In this document: one piece after another, positions 1 through 5,985 of the stretch | Layout of the letters: each line of letters begins with the position of its first letter | Position numbering within the stretch: position 1 is the stretch's first letter | Assembly (NCBI GenBank): GCA_036381835.1 | Contig: DASVCA010000036.1 | Span: forward strand, 1-5,985 | Direction: 5' to 3' | DNA from: DASULK01 sp036381835 | GTDB lineage: Bacteria; Actinomycetota; Actinomycetes; Mycobacteriales; Micromonosporaceae | DNA: 5,985 nt | The notes under the pieces: generated by a model | What the model was told of the DNA's origin: nothing | What the model saw: only the letters and a program-made list of their open reading frames with translations | The model's database searches: none | Position numbers and translations under genes: made by a program

Positions 1-22
1 CGGGCGGCGGTGACGCCGCCCG
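1..22 (-). terminator. Hairpin terminator after the serine hydrolase gene
   Basis: Bases 1-9 (cgggcggcg) pair perfectly with 14-22 (cgccgcccg) around a 4-base loop. The stem begins 9 bases after the stop codon of the minus-strand serine hydrolase gene. There is no clear T-run in the visible sequence, which is usual for intrinsic terminators in high-GC actinomycetes. Because the window begins at base 1, any tail further along, or a converging gene, cannot be seen. Terminator function is inferred from position and symmetry. Confidence 0.65.
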
Positions 23-31
23 GCACCGCCG

Positions 32-1045
32 TCATCCGGCCGCCCCGGGCACCAGCCGGGCGGCCACGTCGGCGCAGGCCCGCGCGCCGTACTCGAGGCC
101 GCGCTCCGCCGGATAGCGGGTGAGGACCGCCATCGCCCACCGGTCCGCTACGGCCAGGCAGTTGACGTGCCACTCACCTTCGCTCTCCACGACGATCCAG
201 CCGTTCTTGATGCCCACCCCGGACTCCTGCAGACCGGCGGGCAGCCCGTCGATGATGCCCCACCGTCCGCCGTACGGCTGGTCGACCGGGTCGATGCTGC
301 CACGGACCATGGCCATCTCACGTCGTACCCAGTCGGTCCAGGCCGGTCCAGCGGCCCGGCCATCCGTGACGCACCTGCCCAGGCGGACCGCGTCACGGGC
401 GGACATCCGGACGCTGCGCCACCGGTCCCCTTCGATCACCGTGTCGGTGAGGCCGCAGGTCGAGATCATCCGGCGCAGTTGTCGGCGTCCACCGGCCGCC
501 TGGTAAAGGTCGTTGGCCGATCGGTCGTCGCTGTCCCGGATGGCCCGGCTGGCCTTGTCCAGTTGCGCCTGGCTGGGCGTGTCGCCGCGGTCGGCTGCCT
601 GGCGCAGGAAATCCGCCACGATCCACACCTTGACGATCGAGCCGGGCCAGGTGAGTGCGGAGAGGTTGTCCGATCCCCAGAGGTGCCCGTCGGCGTCGAG
701 CACCGCCCAGGAGAAGAAGGTGCCGTCGAAGTTCACCTGGACCGCCCCGTCCGCCGGAGCTTTCGGTGCCACGGCCGCCGGGTCGACCTGCGGGGGTCGG
801 TCCGGATCGGTCGCGCGGGAGTCGGCCGGTGCCCGCGGCCGATCCGCGGCGTCCGGCAGGATCAGCGCGATACCGCCGCTGATCAACGCGGCGAGGATCG
901 CGATGAGGGCAAGCAGCCAGGGCCGCGCGGACCAGGATCGCGGCTGCGGATCGGCGTAGCGGTGTCTGCCCGGCCGCGGGGCGAATGCCCGGTCGGCAAG
1001 ATCCGGACGTTCGTCGAGGTCAATGATCGGAGATTGCACTGCCAC
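32..1045 (-). CDS. Membrane-anchored serine hydrolase, class A beta-lactamase/PBP-like fold
   Basis: The 337-residue protein has a proline- and arginine-rich cytoplasmic N-terminus, one membrane segment (about residues 43-64) and a Pro/Ala/Asp-rich linker (about 65-100). An extracytoplasmic domain fills the rest. Three motifs of penicillin-recognising enzymes occur in order: S136-I-V-K139 (SxxK, nucleophile Ser136), S176-A-N178 (SxN) and K280-N-G282 in place of KTG. The following WHVN and AVLTRYP segments fit the last strands of this fold. A class A ExxLN omega-loop motif is not evident, so true beta-lactamase activity is doubtful. A cell-wall or peptidoglycan-related role, or a non-hydrolytic one, is equally possible. 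The missing signal-peptidase site suggests a signal anchor. The start is GTG at 1045, with GGAG 11 bases upstream; a second GTG two codons later is an alternative. The fold is well supported; the substrate is unknown. Confidence 0.85.
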   Translation of the reverse strand: MAVQSPIIDLDERPDLADRAFAPRPGRHRYADPQPRSWSARPWLLALIAILAALISGGIALILPDAADRPRAPADSRATDPDRPPQVDPAAVAPKAPADGAVQVNFDGTFFSWAVLDADGHLWGSDNLSALTWPGSIVKVWIVADFLRQAADRGDTPSQAQLDKASRAIRDSDDRSANDLYQAAGGRRQLRRMISTCGLTDTVIEGDRWRSVRMSARDAVRLGRCVTDGRAAGPAWTDWVRREMAMVRGSIDPVDQPYGGRWGIIDGLPAGLQESGVGIKNGWIVVESEGEWHVNCLAVADRWAMAVLTRYPAERGLEYGARACADVAARLVPGAAG

Positions 1046-1216
1046 TTTCTCGCCCGCTCCCGTCCCCGGCTGGCGCCGACGAGCTCATTGACTCGAAGGC
1101 GATGCTTTCTGACAAAGCCAACGGATCGGGTGTCTGGTATGTGACGGGCTTATCCGGCGAAACGTCGTCCAGTCGAGATTGGTACGTTGCCTCGCCCGAT
1201 GGCAAGCTTGAACCCC
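1046..1216. promoter_or_regulatory. Divergent intergenic region between serine hydrolase and nuclease genes
   Basis: This gap of about 170 bp separates two divergently transcribed genes and must contain both promoters. It is visibly less GC-rich than the flanking genes, especially around 1085-1145. TTGACT (1088-1093, plus strand) and TTGTCA (bases 1110-1115 read on the minus strand) each resemble a -35 box. Neither has a convincing -10 hexamer at 16-18 bases, so no promoter is assigned. No operator-like inverted repeat was found. A GGAG at 1057-1060 (minus strand) is the likely ribosome binding site of the serine hydrolase. Confidence 0.4.
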
Positions 1217-1879
1217 ATGAGTCGATCAATCGCCGTGCGCCGCCTCACTGCAGTCGGTGTCGCCGCCCTTGTCCTCGTCGGCGGCACGTCCTGCGTACCG
1301 CCCTCCGAAGCAGAACCGGGCGCGTCGGTCGGACCCACCAGGGGCGGCTCGCCGCAGCAGGCTCGGGCACTGCTCGACCAACTGACCGTGGCAAGCAGCG
1401 CAAGCATGCGCGGCTACAGCCGCGAGCGCTTCCCGCACTGGCGCAAGACCGGTGACAACTGCAACGTGCGGGACACGGTGCTCGCTCGGGACGGTTCGGA
1501 CATAAAGTTCGAGGGCTGCAATGTGATCGGCGGTCGGTGGCTGAGCCGGTACGACGATCGAGTCCTGACCGATCCACTCGACGTGGACATCGACCACATG
1601 GTGCCGCTCGCCAACGCCTGGCGGTCCGGCGCGAACGACTGGGACGACCGCCGGCGTGGCGAGTTCGCCAACGACCTGGACCGGCCGCAGCTATTCGCCG
1701 TATCGAAATCAAGCAACAGAGCCAAGGGTGACCAGGACCCGTCGCAGTGGAAACCGCCGAGCCGCGACGACTGGTGCCAATACGCTCAGGACTGGATCGC
1801 GGTCAAACACTACTGGCAACTGTCGATCACCACAGCGGAGAAGTCCGCCCTCGACGACATGCTGGAGACCTGCCGATGA
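1217..1879 (+). CDS. Exported HNH nuclease, DUF1524-like, probable lipoprotein
   Basis: From ATG 1217 the product is 220 residues. An N-terminal export signal (arginines near residues 3-9, hydrophobic stretch about 11-22) ends in GTSC, with Cys26 as a possible lipidation site; the lipobox is imperfect because the -3 residue is Gly. The nuclease core carries D-I-D-H-M-V-P-L, with His127 as the expected general base. It is followed by W-R-S-G-A, F-A-N-D-L, P-Q-L and S-S-N-R-A-K-G-D, with Asn167 in the HNH position. This arrangement is typical of actinobacterial secreted HNH/DUF1524 proteins. Cys82, Cys101, Cys187 and Cys219 could form two disulfides outside the cytoplasm. The expected reaction is metal-dependent DNA or RNA cleavage at the cell surface, perhaps for nutrient scavenging or defence. 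In-frame starts at 1187 (TTG) and 1199 (ATG) exist; 1217 gives the most compact signal peptide, but none has a strong ribosome binding site. The stop overlaps the next gene. Confidence 0.87.
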   Translation: MSRSIAVRRLTAVGVAALVLVGGTSCVPPSEAEPGASVGPTRGGSPQQARALLDQLTVASSASMRGYSRERFPHWRKTGDNCNVRDTVLARDGSDIKFEGCNVIGGRWLSRYDDRVLTDPLDVDIDHMVPLANAWRSGANDWDDRRRGEFANDLDRPQLFAVSKSSNRAKGDQDPSQWKPPSRDDWCQYAQDWIAVKHYWQLSITTAEKSALDDMLETCR

Positions 1880-2142
1880 CCGATGTCGACAACACACAGA
1901 GCCGGACCACGGACATCATCGCCGGCCCCGGCGGTGTGATGACCGACGAGGTCGGCGTCATCACGGGCGAACTGACCCTGCGCACCGAACTCGTCGAGGG
2001 CGAGGTGACCCTCCGGGTGCAGTACAAGGACGCCGACGAGTGGTACGTCGTGACCGGCGGTCGCACCCGACTCGTCGATCCCGCCGACCTCGATGCGGTG
2101 CATACGATCGCGGTCGGGCTGCTGCACCGCCCGGAGGGTTGA
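1876..2142 (+). CDS. Small acidic protein of unknown function, coupled to the HNH nuclease
   Basis: This 88-residue protein is not recognised as any known family. Its ATG overlaps the nuclease stop as ATGA, and GGAG at 1864-1867 lies 8 bases upstream, so it is probably translated by coupling. The reading frame stays open further upstream, but the overlap and ribosome binding site decide the start. The protein has no signal peptide, membrane segment or cysteine. It is acidic (16 Asp/Glu against 7 Arg/Lys). The middle (about residues 26-61) alternates charged and hydrophobic residues, as in beta strands, and contains a WYVV patch at 56-59. The end (about 68-84) looks helical. It could be an immunity-type inhibitor or accessory of the nuclease, but this rests only on gene order, size and charge. 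It could equally be an unrelated cytoplasmic protein. Confidence 0.75.
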   Translation: MTDVDNTQSRTTDIIAGPGGVMTDEVGVITGELTLRTELVEGEVTLRVQYKDADEWYVVTGGRTRLVDPADLDAVHTIAVGLLHRPEG

Positions 2143-2161
2143 CCGGCGGCTTGGAGGCCGA

Positions 2162-2190
2162 CGCCCGTCCGGCCCGGGACCGGACGGGCG
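2162..2190. terminator. Bidirectional stem-loop terminator between convergent operons
   Basis: Bases 2162-2172 (cgcccgtccgg) are the exact reverse complement of 2180-2190, giving an 11-bp perfect stem with a 7-base loop (cccggga). It lies 19 bases after the plus-strand stop and 29 bases beyond the end of the minus-strand importer operon, so it can serve both. No T-run follows on either strand, as is common for actinomycete hairpin terminators. Function is inferred from symmetry and convergent position. Confidence 0.75.
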
Positions 2191-2219
2191 GTTCAGCGAC
2201 AGCCGGAGTGCCGGTAGGG

Positions 2220-3314
2220 TCAGCGGGTCGGGCCCGGCTCCGCCCCGGCCGGGGCCGGAGTCGCGGCCTCCCGGTCCTCCGACCCCGCCGGTCGCCCGGC
2301 CCCGTCGTCCGGCCGTAGGGTCCCGTCGGCGATCTGCTCCGCCCAGTGGCAGGCGACCCGACTCGCGCCGATCTGGCGCAACACCGGTCGTTCCTCCCCG
2401 CACCGGGTAGGTTGCGCCCACGGACAGCGGGTGTGGAACCGGCAGCCTGCGGGTGGATCAGCCGGTGAAGGCAGGTCGCCGGCGAGTAGGATCCGCTCTC
2501 TGCGATCCTCGAGCTCCGGATCGGGAATCGGGACCGCGGACAGCAGCGCCCGGGTGTAGGGATGCAACGGTTCGCGGTAGAGACGGTCGCTCGGCGCCTC
2601 CTCGACCAGCGTGCCGAGGTACATCACCCCGACCACGTCGGAGATGTGCCGGACCACGGCCAGGTCGTGAGCGATCACCAGATAGGTGAGCCCCATCTCC
2701 TGCTGCAACTCTTCGAGCAGGTTGATGACCTGCGCCTGAATCGACACGTCCAGCGCGGACACCGGCTCGTCGGCCACGATCAGTTCCGGGCCGAGCACCA
2801 GCGCCCGTGCGATGCCGATCCGCTGACGCTGCCCGCCGGAGAACTCGTGCGGGTAGCGGGAGAGCGCCCACCGGGGCAGCCCGACCGCGTCCAGCGTCTC
2901 AGTAATGATCTTTCGGCGCTCGGCACGATCTCGACCGATCCCGTGCGTCTGCAGCCCCTCCACCAGGATGGACTCGACGTTCTGTCGGGGGTCGAGGCTG
3001 GACAGGGGGTCCTGGAAGACCATCTGCATCCGGCGGCGCATGGCGCGTAGCTGCGCGGGTGGCAGCGTAGTCAGGTCGGTCCCGTCGAACCTGACCTCGC
3101 CGGAGGTCACCGGGTTCAACCGCAGGATCGCCCGACCGAGCGTGGACTTGCCGCACCCGGATTCGCCGACCAGGCCGTACGTCTGCCCTCGGTGGATGGT
3201 TAGGTCCACGCCGTCGACGGCCTTGACGTGCCCTACGACCCGGTCGAAGAACACTCCCTTGACGATCGGGAAGTGCACCTTGAGATCGCGGACCTCCAAC
3301 AGCGGCTCGGTCAC
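2220..3314 (-). CDS. dppF: Peptide ABC importer ATPase, DppF/OppF type
   Basis: This 364-residue cytoplasmic ATPase is the second nucleotide-binding subunit of the importer. Visible motifs are Walker A (G50-ESGCGKS-T58), Q-loop Gln101 in V-F-Q-D-P-L-S-S-L-D-P, signature F-S-G-G-Q (158-162), Walker B ending in D182-E183, and switch His216. The oligopeptide-importer C-terminal region follows, with H-P-Y at 251-253 and cysteines 291, 297, 305 and 322. In characterised DppD-type ATPases an equivalent Cys set holds a [4Fe-4S] cluster. Residues after about 330 form a Pro/Ala/Glu/Asp-rich tail with no recognisable fold; its DNA includes a perfect 12-bp palindrome at 2243-2254. The GTG start overlaps the upstream ATPase stop (GTGA), and AAGGAGG (3319-3325) lies 4 bases before it. 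The frame is open up to 3707, but that stretch is antisense-frame noise over dppD. Substrate specificity cannot be read here; the Dpp/Opp naming is by type only. Confidence 0.94.
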   Translation of the reverse strand: MTEPLLEVRDLKVHFPIVKGVFFDRVVGHVKAVDGVDLTIHRGQTYGLVGESGCGKSTLGRAILRLNPVTSGEVRFDGTDLTTLPPAQLRAMRRRMQMVFQDPLSSLDPRQNVESILVEGLQTHGIGRDRAERRKIITETLDAVGLPRWALSRYPHEFSGGQRQRIGIARALVLGPELIVADEPVSALDVSIQAQVINLLEELQQEMGLTYLVIAHDLAVVRHISDVVGVMYLGTLVEEAPSDRLYREPLHPYTRALLSAVPIPDPELEDRRERILLAGDLPSPADPPAGCRFHTRCPWAQPTRCGEERPVLRQIGASRVACHWAEQIADGTLRPDDGAGRPAGSEDREAATPAPAGAEPGPTR

Positions 3315-4369
3315 GCCTCCTCCTTCCCGCGCTGCTTGGGCATGGCCGCACCGGACGTCACTGCCGGATCTTCGGCCTCGGCCGGCGGTTCGGCGTTCGT
3401 CAGCCCCACGGGGTTCACACACCGGTGATGCCGCCCGTCGTGCGTCGGCACCAGATCGGGTGGCTGTCCGACGCAGGCGTCGGTCCGGTGATCGCACCGC
3501 GGCGCGAACGCGCACCCGTCCGACCACGGCAGCACGTCGCGGACAGAGCCGCGGATCGGGGTGAGCGGCTGTCCGCGGTCGGCGTCGAGTCGGGGGATCG
3601 AGCCGAGCAGTCCGACGGTGTACGGGTGGTGCGGCGCGGCGAACAGCGGGCGGCGTCGGGCCGTCTCCACCACCCGACCGGCGTACAGCACGTTGATCAT
3701 GTCGCACATCCCGGCGACCACGCCGAGATCGTGCGTGATCATGATGAGCGCGGTACCCGAGTCTCGTACCAGATCCTTGAGGAGTTCGAGGATCTGCGCC
3801 TGGATCGTGACATCCAGCGCCGTGGTCGGCTCGTCTGCGATGAGCAGCCGCGGCTGACAGGCGACCGCCATGGCGATCAGCGCCCGCTGGCGCATTCCCC
3901 CCGACAGCTGGTGCGGGTACTCCTTCAACCGCCGCCGAGGGTCGGGGATGCCGACCCGGTCAAGCAGTTCGGCCGCGTGCTTCGCGGCGGTCTCGCCCTT
4001 CATCCCGCGATGGCGGGTGAGCACCTCGGTGACCTGAACGCCGATCGGCACGACCGGATTCAGCGAGGAGAGCGGATCCTGGAAGATCATCGCGATGTCC
4101 CGGCCACGGACGTCGCGCATCGTCCGATTGTCCAACTGCAGCAGGTCGGTGCCGTCGAAGACCGCCTTCCCTCCGACCTGCACACCCCGCTTCGGCAACA
4201 GCCCCATGATGGCGAGCGAGGTGACGCTCTTACCACAGCCGGACTCGCCGACCAGGCCGATCACCTCGCCGGCGTCCACCGTGAACGATACGCCGTCGAC
4301 GGCTCGCATCGGGCGCTGACCGCGCCGGTTGAACACCACCGACAGGTCGCAGACCTCAAGAAGCGCCAT
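3311..4369 (-). CDS. dppD: Peptide ABC importer ATPase, DppD/OppD type
   Basis: This 352-residue cytoplasmic ATPase pairs with the DppF-like subunit to drive the two permeases. Motifs are Walker A (G41-ESGCGK-S48), Q-loop Gln97 in I-F-Q-D-P-L-S-S-L-N-P, signature L-S-G-G-M (155-159, with M for Q as often seen in DppD/OppD), Walker B D179-E180, D-loop S/T-A-L-D at 183-186 and switch His213. The C-terminal region has H-P-Y (248-250), followed by Cys286, Cys292, Cys299 and Cys317, the four-cysteine set associated with a [4Fe-4S] cluster in this subunit. A tail of about 30 residues after 320 is Pro/Ala/Glu-rich and ends in a charged K-Q-R-G-K-E-E-A, whose codons supply the ribosome binding site of dppF. 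The ATG start has AAGGA (4376-4380) 6 bases upstream and follows the dppC stop by 12 bases. All ATPase residues are intact. Confidence 0.95.
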   Translation of the reverse strand: MALLEVCDLSVVFNRRGQRPMRAVDGVSFTVDAGEVIGLVGESGCGKSVTSLAIMGLLPKRGVQVGGKAVFDGTDLLQLDNRTMRDVRGRDIAMIFQDPLSSLNPVVPIGVQVTEVLTRHRGMKGETAAKHAAELLDRVGIPDPRRRLKEYPHQLSGGMRQRALIAMAVACQPRLLIADEPTTALDVTIQAQILELLKDLVRDSGTALIMITHDLGVVAGMCDMINVLYAGRVVETARRRPLFAAPHHPYTVGLLGSIPRLDADRGQPLTPIRGSVRDVLPWSDGCAFAPRCDHRTDACVGQPPDLVPTHDGRHHRCVNPVGLTNAEPPAEAEDPAVTSGAAMPKQRGKEEA

Positions 4370-4381
4370 GCCGAATCCTTC

Positions 4382-5344
4382 TCACTTCCGTAGCTTCGGG
4401 TCGAGGGCTTCGCGCAGCGCCTCCCCGAGCAGCGTGAACCCGAGCGCCGTGATGACGATCCCGGCTGCCGGATAAAACGCCCACTCCGGGCGTACGTCGA
4501 GATACGCCTGGGCGTCCGCGAGCATCACACCCCACTCCGGAGTCGACGGATCGGGATTGCCGAGCCCGAGGAACGACAGCGCGGCCGCCTCGATGATCGC
4601 GGTGGCCAGGGTCAGCGTGGCCTGGACGATCACCGGACCGAGGGAGTTCGGCACCACGTGGCTGACCGCGATCCGCCATCGCGGCACGCCGATGGCCTGC
4701 GCCGCGAGCACGTAGTCGCTGTTCGACTGGGCGATCATCGAGCCGCGCAGCAGCCGCGCGAAGATCGGAATCTGCACGACCCCGACCGCGATCATCACGG
4801 TGAGCAGGCTACGGCCGAGCAGGGCCGCCACGCTGACCGCGAGCAGCAGGCTGGGCAGGGCGAGCAGCATGTCGGTGAGACGCATCAGGGTGTTGTCGAC
4901 CCACCGTCCCACCCGGCCCCCGAGCCCGGCCGCCGCGCCCGAGATCGCGCCGAGCAGCGCACCGACGGTGAATCCGAGCAGGGTTGCGACGACCCCGACG
5001 AGCAGCGTCTGCCGTGCCCCGATCACCAGCCGGCTGAAGAAGTCCCGGCCGAGGGCGTCGACACCGAGCCAGTTCTCCGCTCGGGGGCCGGGAAAGATGC
5101 CCTGGGCGACGCTCGTCTCCTCACGCCAGGTCTGCGCGGTCGGACTGTACGGAGCCAGGAGCGGCGCGATGATCGAGAGGAGGAGGAAGAGCCCGACGAT
5201 GACCGCCCCGACGATCGCGGTCGGGTTGCGTCGCAGCCGGGCGAAGGTCTCCTGCCAGAGGCTGCGGCCGGCCTCGTCCGCCGCGGCCAGCTCGGCGAGT
5301 CGGTCGATCTTCTCGGCCTTCCGGCCCGGGGTGACCAGCTTCAT
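4382..5344 (-). CDS. dppC: Peptide ABC importer permease, DppC/OppC type
   Basis: This 320-residue inner-membrane permease is a normal length for DppC/OppC. A charged cytoplasmic N-terminus (about 1-40) carries the L-R-R-N-P-T-A motif of the OppC N-terminal region, followed by the first membrane segment (about 43-64). The external loop contains N-W-L-G-V-D-A-L-G-R-D (91-101), a hallmark of this family. Further membrane segments are at about 113-135, 155-175, 178-196, 235-260 and 290-309. The cytoplasmic coupling (EAA) loop spans about 209-233 as A-A-Q-A-I-G, then H229 and P232; the first Glu of the consensus is Ala, a common variation. It docks onto the ATPases. Its ATG overlaps the dppB stop as ATGA, with a GAGGGTG purine-rich stretch just upstream. 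It should form a heterodimer with DppB. The solute carried is not determinable from this protein. Confidence 0.95.
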   Translation of the reverse strand: MKLVTPGRKAEKIDRLAELAAADEAGRSLWQETFARLRRNPTAIVGAVIVGLFLLLSIIAPLLAPYSPTAQTWREETSVAQGIFPGPRAENWLGVDALGRDFFSRLVIGARQTLLVGVVATLLGFTVGALLGAISGAAAGLGGRVGRWVDNTLMRLTDMLLALPSLLLAVSVAALLGRSLLTVMIAVGVVQIPIFARLLRGSMIAQSNSDYVLAAQAIGVPRWRIAVSHVVPNSLGPVIVQATLTLATAIIEAAALSFLGLGNPDPSTPEWGVMLADAQAYLDVRPEWAFYPAAGIVITALGFTLLGEALREALDPKLRK

Positions 5345-5985
5345 CGCACCCTCACCCTCGGATCGATCAGGCTGTAGGAGATGTCCACCAGCAGGTTCAC
5401 CATGACGTAGATCAGGGCGAAGATCAGGACGAAGCCCATCAGGCCCGGGTAGTCGCTGTAGAAGATGGCGTCCTTGACGAAGGAGCCGACCCCGTTGAGC
5501 GCGAAGACGCTTTCGGTCAGGACCGCTCCGGAGAGCAGGCCACCGGTGAGCAACCCGATCGCGGTGATCACCGGCAGCAACGCGTTGCGCAGGATGTGCC
5601 GGTTACGGACCACCTGTTCGGTCAGCCCCTTCGCCTCCGCGGTACGCACGTAGTCCTCACCGAGCACCTCCAGCACGCTGGCCCGGGTCATCCGCACGAT
5701 GATCGCCAGCGGGATGCTGGACAGCGCGAGCCCGGGCAGGATCAGGTGCAGCAGGGCGTCGGCCACCACATCCCACTCCCGGGTCATGATGCCGTCCAGC
5801 ACGTAGAAGCCGGTGATGTCGGTACGGTCGAGCCCGGCGGTCAGCCGGCCCTGGGTCGGCAGCCAGTGCAGGGTCAGAGCGAAGACGTACTTGAGTAGAT
5901 AGGCCAGGAAGAACACCGGGATACAGATGCCGAGCAGGGAAGCCCCGACGGACGTGCTGTCGAGCAGGCTGCCGTGGCGGCGCGC
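5341..5985 (-). CDS. dppB: Peptide ABC importer permease, DppB/OppB type (N-terminus outside window)
   Basis: The last 214 residues are present; the frame runs open through the right edge, so the start and about a third of the protein are missing. The fragment begins with R-R-H-G-S-L-L-D, matching the R-x-G-S-x-x-D segment that precedes the third or so membrane helix in DppB proteins. I-P-V-F-F-L and W-L-P-T-Q-G-R (fragment residues 41-47) follow. Hydrophobic spans lie at about 13-38, 76-97, 138-158 and 181-202. The coupling loop is near 112-139 (E-D-Y-V-R-T-A-E-A-K-G, then H and N-A-L-L-P), and the end S-Y-x-L-I-D-P-R-V is typical of the family. An internal GTG at 5916 is not the start, because conserved DppB sequence continues upstream of it. 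The stop overlaps dppC by 4 bases, so this gene leads the visible operon. Confidence 0.93.
   Translation of the reverse strand, partial: ARRHGSLLDSTSVGASLLGICIPVFFLAYLLKYVFALTLHWLPTQGRLTAGLDRTDITGFYVLDGIMTREWDVVADALLHLILPGLALSSIPLAIIVRMTRASVLEVLGEDYVRTAEAKGLTEQVVRNRHILRNALLPVITAIGLLTGGLLSGAVLTESVFALNGVGSFVKDAIFYSDYPGLMGFVLIFALIYVMVNLLVDISYSLIDPRVRVR

Noticed and set aside
1088..1143. Sigma-70-like promoter boxes (TTGACT at 1088, CTGACA at 1109, TGGTAT at 1135)
   Set aside because: The -35-like boxes have no TAnnnT element at 16-18 bases; the TGGTAT is 20 bases from CTGACA and lacks the key A. They are too weak to call.
167..1144. Long plus-strand open frame opposite the serine hydrolase gene
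   Set aside because: Composition is Arg/Pro/Gly-rich with no domain, as expected for the antisense frame of a high-GC gene. The minus strand has clear catalytic motifs.
1747..1875. Upstream in-frame extension of the 88-residue gene
   Set aside because: It overlaps the well-conserved C-terminal part of the nuclease. The ATGA overlap with GGAG at the right distance gives a better start at 1876.
3315..3707. Open frame extending upstream of dppF on the minus strand
   Set aside because: It lies entirely over dppD, which has full ATPase motifs in its own frame. The extension is arginine/proline-rich noise, and the GTG at 3314 has a strong ribosome binding site.
3425..4393. Long plus-strand open frame opposite dppD
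   Set aside because: It is an antisense shadow of an intact ATPase gene, with no recognisable domain or ribosome binding site.
4658..5377. Plus-strand open frame opposite dppC
   Set aside because: Its very high Arg/Asp/Glu/Gln content is what antisense reading of membrane-protein codons yields. The minus strand encodes an intact permease.
5914..5916. GTG at 5916 as the start of the dppB-like permease
   Set aside because: The frame continues to the window edge and encodes conserved DppB sequence (R-R-H-G-S-L-L-D, I-P-V-F-F) upstream of this codon, so the gene is cut by the edge rather than starting here.
1..5985. Mobile element, CRISPR array, prophage or toxin-antitoxin locus
   Set aside because: No terminal repeats, transposase or integrase motifs, regularly spaced repeats or phage genes were seen. 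The small gene beside the nuclease is only a weak immunity-like candidate.

Overview
This is a GC-rich window whose codons end mostly in G or C. It has frequent GTG starts and stem-loops without a U-tract, which suggests a high-GC actinomycete. A Micromonospora-like genome is possible, but genus cannot be decided from the sequence. No tRNA, rRNA, CRISPR array, insertion sequence or attachment site was seen.

Left part (1-2190). A minus-strand gene (32-1045) encodes a membrane-anchored serine hydrolase of the class A beta-lactamase/PBP-like fold. A perfect hairpin lies just after its stop. It is divergently arranged with a plus-strand gene pair. The first gene of the pair (1217-1879) encodes an exported, probably lipid-anchored HNH nuclease with a DUF1524-like core. 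The second (1876-2142) is a coupled 88-residue acidic protein of unknown function. About 170 bp between the two divergent units must hold both promoters, but no convincing sigma-factor hexamers stand out.

Right part (2220-5985). Four minus-strand genes form a peptide-type ABC importer operon. In transcription order they are dppB-like permease (cut by the right end), dppC-like permease, dppD-like ATPase and dppF-like ATPase. Junctions are 4-bp overlap, 12-bp gap and 4-bp overlap, so the unit is translated in a coupled way. Each ATPase has a complete nucleotide-binding set and a C-terminal four-cysteine motif of the type that holds a [4Fe-4S] cluster in characterised DppD-type ATPases. The substrate-binding lipoprotein is not in the window and most likely lies beyond the right edge.

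The importer operon and the nuclease pair converge on a perfect 11-bp stem-loop at 2162-2190, which probably stops transcription from both sides. The window looks like ordinary chromosomal content. Its least explained element is the small acidic gene coupled to the secreted nuclease.
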